Positions 1 through 8,661 of a stretch of DNA of 64,000 bases are shown piece by piece; position 1 is the first letter of the stretch, and every line of letters starts with the position of its first letter. The DNA lies in NCBI RefSeq assembly GCF_015732155.1, contig NZ_WIQK01000002.1, positions 1 to 64,000 on the forward strand, read 5' to 3'. The notes beneath the pieces were generated by a model that was not told where the DNA came from, searched no databases, and saw only the letters and a list, made by a program, of their open reading frames with translations. The position numbers and the translations under genes were made by a program. Source of the DNA: Pectinatus sottacetonis. GTDB taxonomy: Bacteria > Bacillota > Negativicutes > Selenomonadales > Selenomonadaceae.

Positions 1-435
1 AAAAAATATTATAAGGACCAATTACATCTGACTATAGTCTGCGGTAAATCAGCTGAAAAAGTATTATCACCATTGCTCAACAGTTTCAAAATAGATAATT
101 TATATATTAATACCTTAGCAATAATAAATAATTTTTTTGGTCCTGCTGTTACAGTAACTGGATTACTTACCGGGCAGGATATTTTAACTGCTTTGCAGAA
201 ACAGGAAAATTCTTGTGATGGGGTAATTTTACCTTCATCAGCTTTGCGCACAGGAGAAAATATTTTTTTAGATGATTATTCATTGGAAGAACTACAAAAA
301 AAGTATCCCCACGAAATAAAAGTGGCTGCAGATGCCAAAACATTATATGAATTATTGACAAAATGGCATAATACTAAAAGCATCGTTAAAAAAGATATTT
401 ATACATGGCAGAGTAATGCTGCTTATACAAAATAA
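1..435 (+). CDS. DUF512-family protein, C-terminal fragment
   Basis: The reading frame is open from the first base of the window and ends at TAA 433-435, so only the last 144 residues are present. The visible part carries the DUF512 signature region: VTVTGLLTGQDI around residues 49-60, then GVILPSSALRTGE and FLDDYSLEELQKKYP. Full-length members combine a PDZ-like domain, a radical-SAM-like core and this C-terminal domain, and are commonly encoded next to der in Firmicutes, as here. The biochemical function is not established. Family assignment is good; the start lies outside the window. Confidence 0.85.
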   Translation, partial: KKYYKDQLHLTIVCGKSAEKVLSPLLNSFKIDNLYINTLAIINNFFGPAVTVTGLLTGQDILTALQKQENSCDGVILPSSALRTGENIFLDDYSLEELQKKYPHEIKVAADAKTLYELLTKWHNTKSIVKKDIYTWQSNAAYTK

Positions 436-453
436 AAGGTAGGTGCATAGAAC

Positions 454-1776
454 TTGAGTAAACCCATAGTTGCAATAGTTGGCCGACCTAATGTCGGTAA
501 ATCAACCTTGTTTAATCAAATAGGGAAAAAGCGTGTTTCTATAGTTGAAGATTTTCCAGGGGTTACACGTGACAGAATCTATATGGATGCAGAATGGCTT
601 GATAAAAAGTTCACCATAATTGATACTGGTGGTATAGAACTTGAAGGACAAGACACGATATTATCTTCTATTAGGATACAAGCCCAATTAGCTATAGAGG
701 AAGCTGATGTTATAGTTTTTTTGACTGATGGACGTGCTGGTATGACTAATACTGACGAAGAAATAGCACGAATTTTACGCAATACACGGAAACCTGTAAT
801 TCTTGCAGTAAATAAAATTGATACTCCTAAACAAGCTCTTGATATTTACGAATTTTATAATTTAGGATTAGGTGAACCTACGGCAATTGGTGCATCTAAT
901 GCTTTGAATATTGGCGATCTACTGGACCGTATAGCTGAAGCTTTTGGTAAAATTGAAATTATAGAAGAAGACCCGGATGAAATACACATAGCAGTAATAG
1001 GAAGACCTAATGTAGGGAAATCATCACTAGTCAATGCTATGTTAGGAGAAGACCGAGTTATCGTAAGCAATATTCCAGGAACTACACGTGATGCTATAGA
1101 TACACATTTTGTCAAGGATGATATAAAATATACTTTGATTGATACTGCCGGTATGCGCCGTAAGGGTAAAATCGATGAGCCTATAGAGCGCTATAGTGTT
1201 ATAAGAGCCCTTAGGGCTGTAGATCGTAGCAATGTAGTACTAATGGTAATAAGTGCACCCGAAGGAGTTACTGAACAGGATAAGAAAATAGCAGGCTATG
1301 CCCACGAATCAGGTAAAGGCTGCATAATTGTTGTCAATAAGTGGGATTTAATAAAAAAAGATTCAAAAACACCACTGCGTTTTACCGAAGATATTCGTGA
1401 TGGACTTGGTTTTTTACAATATGCACCCATTATATATATTTCTGCGCTTACCCGCCAAAGAATACATCGGATACCAGAACTTGTAAAATATGTAGCAGAA
1501 CAGCAAAATATGCGTATTCAGACAAGTGTCCTTAATCAGCTTATAATGGATGCTTTATCTGTTAATCCTCCGCCATCACATAAGGGTAAACAATTAAAGA
1601 TATTTTTTATGACGCAGGCTGATGTAAATCCACCTAAATTTATAATTTTTGTCAATGATCCAGAACTCATGCATTTTTCCTATGTTCGTTTTATTGAAAA
1701 TAAACTGCGTGAAAGTTTTGGCTTTGAGGGTACACCTCTGCGTTTGATAGTGAAAGGGAGAAAGGAAGAAGAGTAA
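454..1776 (+). CDS. der: Ribosome-associated GTPase Der (EngA)
   Basis: Der is an essential GTPase acting in late maturation of the 50S subunit. The 440-residue protein has two tandem G domains: P-loop GRPNVGKS near residues 10-17 with NKID near 118, and a second GRPNVGKS near 183 with NKWD near 292. A C-terminal KH-like domain follows, which is the usual length and layout. The start is TTG with AGGTAGGTG a few bases upstream. The stop overlaps the plsY start by one base (TAATG), so the two are translationally coupled. Confidence 0.97.
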   Translation: MSKPIVAIVGRPNVGKSTLFNQIGKKRVSIVEDFPGVTRDRIYMDAEWLDKKFTIIDTGGIELEGQDTILSSIRIQAQLAIEEADVIVFLTDGRAGMTNTDEEIARILRNTRKPVILAVNKIDTPKQALDIYEFYNLGLGEPTAIGASNALNIGDLLDRIAEAFGKIEIIEEDPDEIHIAVIGRPNVGKSSLVNAMLGEDRVIVSNIPGTTRDAIDTHFVKDDIKYTLIDTAGMRRKGKIDEPIERYSVIRALRAVDRSNVVLMVISAPEGVTEQDKKIAGYAHESGKGCIIVVNKWDLIKKDSKTPLRFTEDIRDGLGFLQYAPIIYISALTRQRIHRIPELVKYVAEQQNMRIQTSVLNQLIMDALSVNPPPSHKGKQLKIFFMTQADVNPPKFIIFVNDPELMHFSYVRFIENKLRESFGFEGTPLRLIVKGRKEEE

Positions 1777-2387
1777 TGAGCTATCTTTCTACTTTGATCA
1801 TAGGATATTTTATTGGAGCCATTCCTAATGGACTCATTATAGGTAAATTAATCTGGCACACTGATTTGCGCCAACATGGGAGCCATAATATAGGTGCCAC
1901 TAATGCATGGAGGACATTGGGAAAAAAAGCAGGAATTTCTATATTTTTGCTGGATTTTTTTAAGGGTGTACTAGGTGTACTGACTGCTGTCATTGTAAGT
2001 AATTACAACATGATCGAGCCAACACCTTTTTTGCTTATCCTGGGTGGTATCATGGCTATTATTGGGCATTCCTGTTCCATTTTTCTTTTATTCAAAGGAG
2101 GAAAAGGTGTAGCAACTGGACTTGGCGTTATAGCAATGCTCATGCCCAAAGCTGCTTTATGCGTATTCATATTATGGTTCATAATTGTACTGTTTACACA
2201 TTATGTTTCTCTGGCCTCTATAGTTGCCGCTGTATCAGTTCCCTTGCAAGCATATTATTGGGATAAATCATGGCAATATATTATTTTTGGTATTTTAGCA
2301 GCTGCATTTGTAGTTTACAGACATCATGAAAATATTCAGCGGCTAATAAATGGAACAGAAACAAAAATAAATTTTCATGGTCGATAA
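1776..2387 (+). CDS. plsY: Acyl-phosphate:glycerol-3-phosphate acyltransferase PlsY
   Basis: PlsY is an integral membrane enzyme that transfers an acyl group from acyl-phosphate to sn-glycerol 3-phosphate, the first committed step of phospholipid synthesis. The 203 residues contain several hydrophobic segments and the family motifs GSHNIGATNAWRTLG (about 36-50) and FKGGKGVATG (about 106-115). The ATG overlaps the der stop. A bidirectional terminator follows directly, so der-plsY ends here. Confidence 0.96.
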   Translation: MSYLSTLIIGYFIGAIPNGLIIGKLIWHTDLRQHGSHNIGATNAWRTLGKKAGISIFLLDFFKGVLGVLTAVIVSNYNMIEPTPFLLILGGIMAIIGHSCSIFLLFKGGKGVATGLGVIAMLMPKAALCVFILWFIIVLFTHYVSLASIVAAVSVPLQAYYWDKSWQYIIFGILAAAFVVYRHHENIQRLINGTETKINFHGR

Positions 2388-2430
2388 AAAAGGAGTATCG
2401 CACTGATTATAAGGCGATACTCCTTTTTAT
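2386..2430. terminator. Bidirectional intrinsic terminator between plsY and hfq
   Basis: A perfect stem AAAAAGGAGTATCGC / GCGATACTCCTTTTT with a 12-base loop. It has an A-run on the left and a T-run on the right, so it can end both the plus-strand der-plsY transcript and the minus-strand miaA-hfq transcript. Confidence 0.9.
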
Positions 2431-2441
2431 TAAATTAATTA

Positions 2442-2684
2442 TTAATCAACAATTTTCTTCTCGCTCGCAGCGGCCATTGTCAAAGTATGTGCTGGAGTAA
2501 TTGTTGATATAGCATGTTTATATACCAGCTGTTGTTTTCCATTACTGTCTAAAATAACCGTGAAGTTATCAAACCCTGTAACATTACCGCGTAATTGAAA
2601 CCCATTTACAAGATAAATGGTAACACTTATATTTTCTTTACGTGCCTGATTTAAAAAAGCATCTTGCAGATTAATAGCCTTCAC
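2442..2684 (-). CDS. hfq: RNA chaperone Hfq
   Basis: Hfq forms a hexameric Sm-like ring that binds small RNAs and mRNAs. At 80 residues it matches Firmicute Hfq lengths. The N-terminal [12 protein letters not shown] segment, the Sm1 region ([21 protein letters not shown]) and the Sm2 YKHAISTI signature are all present. It lies 67 bases downstream of miaA on the same strand, a classic miaA-hfq arrangement. It is preceded by GAGGAAATTT ahead of the ATG. Confidence 0.96.
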   Translation of the reverse strand: MKAINLQDAFLNQARKENISVTIYLVNGFQLRGNVTGFDNFTVILDSNGKQQLVYKHAISTITPAHTLTMAAASEKKIVD

Positions 2685-2750
2685 AAAAATTTCCTCCTCG
2701 ATTTTGTTGTATATGATAAAATTAATATATATTATATTTTTAATAAAAAT

Positions 2751-3722
2751 CTATTTATCTTCAAATTTTTTTATTATAAATTCATAGACTTTTTTCCATA
2801 ATAGTTCTGATGAGATTTTATCAACTTCAAACCATTTGATATAAGGCATTTTTTTATACCAGGTAAGCTGTCTTTTAGCAAAATGCCGTGTAGCTTTTTT
2901 TATATCATCAATAGCTTCCGGCAAAGTAATTTTATGTTCTAAGTAAGTGGTAAGCTGACGATAGCCTATTGCCTGCATCGCATGACAAGAAGGATGTACA
3001 CCGCCTTTCAGTAAAGATGCCACTTCATTTACCCAACCATCCTTTATCATTAAATCCACGCGTTCATTAATACGCGCGTATAGATTATCACGGTTGCGGT
3101 TCAAGCCAATAACTGCAGCATCATACAATAACTCATTATTGGTGAATGATTTTTTATGGGAAATTTTATCTTTATTGTATTTATATACTTCCAGCGCACG
3201 TATTATTCTGCGAAAGTTATTAATATGCAATCGCTGTGCTGTTTCAGGATCTACTTTTTTTAATAAATTTAATACATATTCTCGACCATATTTTTTCGCT
3301 ATAGTTTCCAGATATGATCGATATTCAGGATCTTCTGGAGCTGTATTAAACTGATATCCTTCTACTAGTGATTTTATATAAAGACCTGTACCGCCAGCAA
3401 TCACAGGAATAATATTTTTTTTATTTAATTCAGTTATTATAATTTTGGCTCTAGTACAAAATTTAGTCACATCAAACGATTCTTCCGGCGATAATATATT
3501 AACTAAATGGTGTCTTACACGTGTAAGTTCTTCTGGAACTGGTTTTGCTGTTCCAATATTAAAATTTTTGTACACCAGCATAGAATCACCTGAAATTATT
3601 TCTGCCTTTAAATTTTGTGCCAATTTTAAACTTAATTCAGTTTTTCCTACTGCTGTTGGGCCAAGTATAATAACAACTTTTTCTTTGTATCTGTTATTTG
3701 ATAAATTGAGGATTTTTGTCAT
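2751..3722 (-). CDS. miaA: tRNA dimethylallyltransferase MiaA
   Basis: MiaA adds a dimethylallyl group to N6 of A37 in tRNAs reading UNN codons. The 323-residue protein has the P-loop GPTAVGKTELS near residues 20-30, the SGDSMLVYKNFNIGTAKP substrate loop, AGGTGLYI near 110 and the C-terminal ATRHFAKRQLTW segment. The usual Gln of DSMQVY is Leu here. The ATG overlaps the stop of the upstream hydrolase by one base (TAATG), so the two genes are coupled and hfq follows. Confidence 0.96.
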   Translation of the reverse strand: MTKILNLSNNRYKEKVVIILGPTAVGKTELSLKLAQNLKAEIISGDSMLVYKNFNIGTAKPVPEELTRVRHHLVNILSPEESFDVTKFCTRAKIIITELNKKNIIPVIAGGTGLYIKSLVEGYQFNTAPEDPEYRSYLETIAKKYGREYVLNLLKKVDPETAQRLHINNFRRIIRALEVYKYNKDKISHKKSFTNNELLYDAAVIGLNRNRDNLYARINERVDLMIKDGWVNEVASLLKGGVHPSCHAMQAIGYRQLTTYLEHKITLPEAIDDIKKATRHFAKRQLTWYKKMPYIKWFEVDKISSELLWKKVYEFIIKKFEDK

Positions 3723-4396
3723 TATTTACTTAAATCCAATGATTCACCTGGTTTTACTATATGAACTTTAACAGCAGCAATACTTTCTGCTGTCTGCTTG
3801 AAAATTTTGGGGTCCTGTTTTATTACCGGCCATGTGTTATAATGAACAGGAATAACATTATGCGCTTTTAAAAACTGAACTGCACGAGCAGCGTCTTCAT
3901 TGCCCATCGTGAAATTGTCACCAATAGGCAAAATAGCATAATCTATCCGTTCTTTTGCACCTATAATCTGCATGTCGGAAAAAAGAGCAGTATCACCTGA
4001 ATAATAAACTGTAGGCCCGTTTTTAAATTTTATTACGAAGCCACAGGCAAGACCTCCGGCAACACCACTGCTATGAATTGCCATAGTCATTCTGATCCAG
4101 CCAAAGGAAAAACTTAATGATCCGCCAATATTCATCGGTTGTACTTTCTTTATACTACTGCATAAAGCTAGGACTTCAGGAATTGCTACAATTACAGCCC
4201 CATTTTTTTTAGCAATAAGTTCAGCATCTCCTAAATGATCAAAATGGGCATGACTGACAAGTATATAATCACAGGAAATTTCCTTTGGTTTTATATCTGT
4301 CAAGGGATTTTCCTTGAAAAAGGGATCTACTAGAATAATTTCTTTACCTGTATTTAAAGAAAAACAAGAATGTCCATAAAAATTAAATTTAATCAT
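3722..4396 (-). CDS. UPF0173-type metal-dependent hydrolase (metallo-beta-lactamase fold)
   Basis: The 224-residue protein has the metallo-beta-lactamase metal motif SHAHFDHLGD (around residues 50-59), an early HSCF segment, YYSGDTALFSDM and a late VIPVHYNTWP. This matches the UPF0173/YtkL-like small metal-dependent hydrolases; the substrate is unknown. I chose the ATG at 4396 because GGAGG sits six bases before it; a GTG seven codons upstream has no good ribosome site. It is the first gene of a hydrolase-miaA-hfq unit. Confidence 0.9.
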   Translation of the reverse strand: MIKFNFYGHSCFSLNTGKEIILVDPFFKENPLTDIKPKEISCDYILVSHAHFDHLGDAELIAKKNGAVIVAIPEVLALCSSIKKVQPMNIGGSLSFSFGWIRMTMAIHSSGVAGGLACGFVIKFKNGPTVYYSGDTALFSDMQIIGAKERIDYAILPIGDNFTMGNEDAARAVQFLKAHNVIPVHYNTWPVIKQDPKIFKQTAESIAAVKVHIVKPGESLDLSK

Positions 4397-4520
4397 AAAA
4401 ATCCTCCATTCTGTCACAAAATATCTATATCTAATAGTATATAATTATACAAAAAATTTAAAAGTCCTGCTAATTTAATAATAATTATCAATAAACATTT
4501 AATTTATTTGAGGCGATATT

Positions 4521-5234
4521 ATGTCTTACAAAATATTTTTACCCCAGCTGGCTGTAACTTTACATAAGGATAGGGAAATAACCACAAAAATTTTACTCAT
4601 TACAGGTGGTCGAACCCCTGATACCGCATGGCTTAAAAGAACTGCTAATCAAAGGATTATCTATTGTGCCGATCACGGTCTTGATATATGCATTGATGCA
4701 GGGTTGATCCCTGATTATATATTAGGTGATGGTGACAGTGTCGATAGTTTAAATTGGCAATGGGCAGAATCTATAGGCATTCCTGTAGATAAATATCCCT
4801 CTGCCAAAAATTTTACTGATACACAGTTGGCACTTGAGCAAATAAATCAAAAATATCCACAGTCAGATATTATCATCACCGGAATGTTTGGCGGTCGATT
4901 TGATCATTTATATAGTAGTATTTTTTCTGCAGCAGCAGTTTTGACCGAAAGTAATGTTATCTGCGCTGCTGATGATAAAGAAATACTTATTTACCTCAAA
5001 GCAGAATCAGCTGTTTTAAAATGTGAGAAAATACCGGAAAGCATTTCTTTACTACCCTTAGAAGAGAAGTGTCACGATGTCAGTATAAATAATGTCAAAT
5101 GGCCTTTAGACAAAGTTATTTTGAAACAAAAAACACCTTACGCAATAAGCAATGTTCTAAAAAATGACAATAAAATAAAAGTAAAAACAGGACGAGGCAT
5201 ACTAGGTGTATATTTTTACTGGCCTAACAATTGA
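4521..5234 (+). CDS. thiN: Thiamine pyrophosphokinase
   Basis: This enzyme transfers pyrophosphate from ATP to thiamine to make thiamine diphosphate. The 237-residue protein has the family pattern: CADHGLDICIDAGLIPDYILGDGDS around residues 50-75, the KNFTDTQLALE motif and the GMFGGRFDHLYS signature. The C-terminal beta-rich thiamine-binding part is more divergent. The gene has 103 bases of AT-rich upstream DNA with no thiamine riboswitch that I could recognise, and appears to be monocistronic. Confidence 0.92.
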   Translation: MSYKIFLPQLAVTLHKDREITTKILLITGGRTPDTAWLKRTANQRIIYCADHGLDICIDAGLIPDYILGDGDSVDSLNWQWAESIGIPVDKYPSAKNFTDTQLALEQINQKYPQSDIIITGMFGGRFDHLYSSIFSAAAVLTESNVICAADDKEILIYLKAESAVLKCEKIPESISLLPLEEKCHDVSINNVKWPLDKVILKQKTPYAISNVLKNDNKIKVKTGRGILGVYFYWPNN

Positions 5235-5241
5235 ATAAACA

Positions 5242-5378
5242 AGAGACCGCTGCATATAATAAATGATTAAATAAATAACAGTTTCTTTTGATATCTTGTC
5301 AGAAGAATTCGGTACTCGTCAAAATGAATTACTGAATACCTGCATATTTATAAAAGCAATATATGCGGCAGCCCCCTT
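5242..5378 (+). repeat. Dispersed MITE-like repeat, copy A
   Basis: This intergenic stretch shares its right-hand 40 bases with three other places in the window. The core is TGCATATTTATAAAAGCAAT followed by ATATGCGGCAGCCCC; compare copies B (11208-11325), C (24738-24881, inverted) and D (27216-27342). The ends form an imperfect inverted repeat (CCGCTGCATATA against TATATGCGGCAG). There is no coding capacity. It lies between the convergent thiN and M18 aminopeptidase genes. Confidence 0.6.
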
Positions 5379-5394
5379 AATTTTGGTTATTTCA

Positions 5395-6798
5395 TTATGC
5401 TTCTATTAAAAAAGCACAATAACCCTTCTTAGTTTCATACACATCAATTTTACTTGTTACTTCCCACGGTGCATGCATATTAAGAACAGCGACACCACTG
5501 TCAATTACCTGCATTCCGTATAAAGCCATGATATAGGCAATAGTTCCTCCACCGCCTAAGTCAACACGGCCGAGTTCTGAAAATTGAATATTAACATTAT
5601 GTTTATCCATCATAGCACGTATTTCACCTAAATATTCTGCATTAGCATCATTAGAACCAGATTTTCCCCGTGAACCAGTAAATTTATTAAAAGCCATTCC
5701 TTTACCAAGATAAGCTACATTTTTTTTGTCAAAGGAAGAAGCATAAAGGGCATCATAACCTGACGTTACATCAGAAGAAAGCATTTTAGAATTAGCCAGA
5801 CAACGCCGCATATTCAATTCATTATATGTACCCAATAAATTCATTACTTCAGCTAAAGCATTTTCGAAAAATTTTGATTGCATACCCGTAGCACCAACAC
5901 TGCCTATTTCTTCTTTATCTACCAGCAAACAGCAGGCAGTTTTTTTAGTATTCTTAGTTTCCAACATTGCGACTAAAGAAGTGTATGCACATACTCTGTC
6001 GTCCTGTCCATAAGAAATTATCATGCTGCGGTCAAAACCTAATTCTCTCGCTCCTCCGGCTGGTACGATTTCTAATTCGGCTGATAATAGATCATCTTCT
6101 TCAATATCATAGGTCGATTTTAATAATTTAAGCACATTTTCCTTCACAGCTTCTTTTTCTTCACCTTTTAAAGGTAGAGAACCGACTAGTAGATCCAATG
6201 ACTCACCGGAAACAGCATCACTGGCAGTCTTCTTCATTTGATCCTGGGCGAGATGGATCAATAAATCAGTTACACAGAAAACAGGATCAGTTTCTTTTTC
6301 ACCTATGGTAATATCTATTATTTTACCATCCTTTTTTACAACTACACCATGGATAGCTAGAGGAATCGTTACCCATTGATATTTTTTAATGCCTCCATAA
6401 TAATGGGTATCCATATATGCTAGCCCACCATCTTCATAAAGTGGATTTTGTTTTATGTCAAGTCGTGGACTGTCAATATGTGCCCCTAATATGGACATAC
6501 CACTTTCTAATGGTTCACTGCCAATATTAAACATAACAACTGATTTTTTCATGCATATAGCATAAACTTTATCTCCAGTATGGATACTACCCTTACTATC
6601 AATTATTGTCTGTATATTTTTATAACCACTTTCTTCTGCTTGGCGGATTATTTCTTCTACACATCTACGTTCGGTTTTCCCGACAGTTAAAAATTTGCGA
6701 TAATTATCGCAAAGAATTTGTAAATCTCCTTTTTCTTTTTTGGTGTATTTTTCCCAAACTGACTTTTTATCATCTTTTTTACTTTTTTCTTTAGCCAT
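5395..6798 (-). CDS. M18-family aminopeptidase
   Basis: A 467-residue zinc aminopeptidase of family M18 (aspartyl aminopeptidase/LAP4 type). Visible motifs are GAHIDSPRLD (metal-binding His), HYYGGIKKYQW, VDKEEIGSVG with the catalytic Glu pair, and FSELGRVDLGGGGTIAY near the C-terminus. Length and motifs fit the bacterial, clostridial-type branch. I place the start at the ATG followed by GCT-AAA-GAA (AGGAGTG nine bases upstream); a longer frame of 26 hydrophobic residues upstream has no ribosome site. It appears to be a single-gene unit. Confidence 0.93.
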   Translation of the reverse strand: MAKEKSKKDDKKSVWEKYTKKEKGDLQILCDNYRKFLTVGKTERRCVEEIIRQAEESGYKNIQTIIDSKGSIHTGDKVYAICMKKSVVMFNIGSEPLESGMSILGAHIDSPRLDIKQNPLYEDGGLAYMDTHYYGGIKKYQWVTIPLAIHGVVVKKDGKIIDITIGEKETDPVFCVTDLLIHLAQDQMKKTASDAVSGESLDLLVGSLPLKGEEKEAVKENVLKLLKSTYDIEEDDLLSAELEIVPAGGARELGFDRSMIISYGQDDRVCAYTSLVAMLETKNTKKTACCLLVDKEEIGSVGATGMQSKFFENALAEVMNLLGTYNELNMRRCLANSKMLSSDVTSGYDALYASSFDKKNVAYLGKGMAFNKFTGSRGKSGSNDANAEYLGEIRAMMDKHNVNIQFSELGRVDLGGGGTIAYIMALYGMQVIDSGVAVLNMHAPWEVTSKIDVYETKKGYCAFLIEA

Positions 6799-7379
6799 AT
6801 ATATCACTCCTGTTTTTAATAGATATAATCCTAATATATAATAAATTGTGTTGTCAATATAGAAATAGCAACTCATTCACAAGATTTATTATACTATTCA
6901 TAAACATATATAGCAATTGATAAAGGTTAATATATTCATAATCTAATACCTTCTATTTTGCTATGCATTTATACGCTAATATAAATATAGTATATAATTA
7001 TATTAACATATTAAACTCTATAAAAAAACGACATTATATTCTCCAATAAATAAAAAATATTATTTATTTTTTTATAACAATTATTTAACGATATTTCTTA
7101 TTAGTTTAATATATTAAAAGTAGATTTTTCGTATTTATTTATTATTAATATTAGTTTTATTTATTAATAATTTAATATATTTTACTTTTAAATAACTGCT
7201 ATTGTTTATATCAATTAATACTAATTAACATAAAAATTCGTTATTATCGATATAAGGCGTTTTATATGTTTACGTTATTCAATATATCAAAGAATAAATA
7301 AAATTGCTTAAAACAAAGATAGTTAATAGAAAAAATAGTATTTATTAATATACTTTTCTTTTATAAAAAAATTTGTTAC
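6799..7379. other. Very AT-rich intergenic stretch
   Basis: Roughly 580 bases between two diverging genes. The DNA is strikingly AT-rich, with many TTTAATATATT-like words and short imperfect inverted repeats around 7090-7200. I see no ORF with a plausible ribosome site, no tRNA and no terminator. It holds the promoters of the aminopeptidase and the recombinase, but neither can be placed with confidence. Confidence 0.5.
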
Positions 7380-7439
7380 AATATATTCATATTCTAAGTC
7401 CTATTTTTTATGAAGTAGGACTTAGAATATGAATATATT
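7380..7439. repeat. Perfect 24-bp inverted repeat in the leader of the tyrosine recombinase
   Basis: Arms 7380-7403 and 7416-7439 are exact reverse complements (core CATATTCTAAGTCCTA / TAGGACTTAGAATATG) separated by 12 bases. The repeat ends five bases before the AAGGA ribosome site of the recombinase and overlaps a possible TACAAT -10 box at 7377-7382. It lacks a terminal T-run, so it is not an ordinary terminator. It could be an operator, a translation-controlling hairpin or a recombination site. Confidence 0.85.
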
Positions 7440-7458
7440 ATATAAGGATATTTTAATA

Positions 7459-8454
7459 ATGAAAAAAACACCAACTGCTATTCCAGAAGCTTTTATGGCT
7501 ATCCCAGATTATATACCTGAACATGAAATAAACGATACTACCTTTGTGCTTAATTATAAGAAACTTTTAGAACGGTATTTATCTCATGGTAAACCATCAG
7601 AAGATACATTACGCAATTATTATTCTTCCATAGATAATTATTTGGAATGGTGCCGTTATAACAAGAGACATCCACTGCGGATAACTGAATATGAATTTAC
7701 ATATTATCGTGACATGCTCATAAGGTTAAAAATGAAAAAAAGCAGCATAAAAAGTAAGCTCAATGCAGTTAAACAGTTTTATAATGCAGCATTGAAATTA
7801 AAACTTATTTCAGATAATCCTGCTAAAGACATAGGCATAAAAGCTTATGAACCTAATGATATTTCACCCTTAAAATTTTTAAAATTGGAGCAGCTTAAGT
7901 ATTTATTGGCGAAAATTCCTGACGATAATGAGGATGCCGTACGTGACAAAACCATAGTCATGCTTATGGCACTAGAGGGACTGCGTACAATAGAGGTTTA
8001 TCGTATGTCCACCACTGATATTGATTGGAAAATAAAAACTATTTATATCCATGGCAAAGGACATAATGATTTTATTTATCCACGTGATGATGTATTGAAA
8101 TATTTGTATAAATATATACAGCAGCGCTATGTAGACAAAAATAAATATGATAAACTAGGAGAACCAATATTTACATCTTTGAGCAATAGAAATAAAGGTG
8201 GGCGCATGGATAGACGCAATATTCGGCGTAACATTGATAAATGGCTCTCTCTGGCTGGATTTAAAAAAGCAGGTATAAGTTGTCATATGCTGCGTCATAC
8301 ATGTGGTACCTTACTTTATAGTAAAACAAAGGATCTGCAGGTTGTTAAACAAGTGCTACGACATAGTGATGTCAATATCACCAGTAAATATGCTCATGTT
8401 TTCAGCCAAATGGATAATCGGTATACATCTGACATTAATTTGAATAACAAATAA
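7459..8454 (+). CDS. Solitary tyrosine recombinase (XerC/D-like integrase)
   Basis: A 331-residue DNA breaking-rejoining enzyme. The N-terminal SAM-like core-binding domain spans about residues 20-120 and the catalytic domain about 140-320. The whole catalytic set is present: Arg in ALEGLRTIEV, Lys in IHGKGH, HMLRH (H-x-x-R), LRHSD and the nucleophile Tyr in TSKYAHVF. I chose the ATG at 7459 (AAGGA ten bases upstream); an in-frame ATG at 7429 lies inside the inverted repeat. No phage, transposon or plasmid genes are adjacent. It could be an orphan integrase, a promoter-inverting recombinase or a single-recombinase Xer system; the sequence does not decide. Confidence 0.92.
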   Translation: MKKTPTAIPEAFMAIPDYIPEHEINDTTFVLNYKKLLERYLSHGKPSEDTLRNYYSSIDNYLEWCRYNKRHPLRITEYEFTYYRDMLIRLKMKKSSIKSKLNAVKQFYNAALKLKLISDNPAKDIGIKAYEPNDISPLKFLKLEQLKYLLAKIPDDNEDAVRDKTIVMLMALEGLRTIEVYRMSTTDIDWKIKTIYIHGKGHNDFIYPRDDVLKYLYKYIQQRYVDKNKYDKLGEPIFTSLSNRNKGGRMDRRNIRRNIDKWLSLAGFKKAGISCHMLRHTCGTLLYSKTKDLQVVKQVLRHSDVNITSKYAHVFSQMDNRYTSDINLNNK

Positions 8455-8492
8455 CAAACATGTATATATATTAGTAAGCATGTAATTCAATT

Positions 8493-8555
8493 TATTAACG
8501 CAGTATATTTACTAAATAATATTTAATATTTTATAGCAAATATACTGCGTTAATA
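8493..8555. repeat. Perfect 18-bp inverted repeat downstream of the recombinase
   Basis: Arms 8493-8510 (TATTAACGCAGTATATTT) and 8538-8555 (AAATATACTGCGTTAATA) are exact reverse complements around a 27-base AT-only-rich loop. It begins 39 bases after the recombinase stop and lies 107 bases before the recG stop. It could act as a weak terminator for the convergent genes, but there is no clean T-run on either side. Confidence 0.8.
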
Positions 8556-8661
8556 TTTTATAGTATAATATATGTGGTATAATAAATAATAATTTTTATG
8601 AAATATGATTTATACATATATAAAAAAGTGTGTGAAAGAAATAATTCTGAAAATTCATTCG

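Noticed and set aside
4418-4520. TPP riboswitch upstream of thiN.
   Set aside because: The 103-base gap is nearly all A/T and has no conserved thi-box sequence.
7380-8555. The two inverted repeats around the recombinase as the ends of an invertible or transposable unit.
   Set aside because: The two palindromes have unrelated sequences, so they are not matching terminal repeats.
8493-8555. dif site next to the recombinase.
   Set aside because: Arm length (18) and spacing (27) do not match the 11-6-11 layout of dif, and no sequence resemblance was found.
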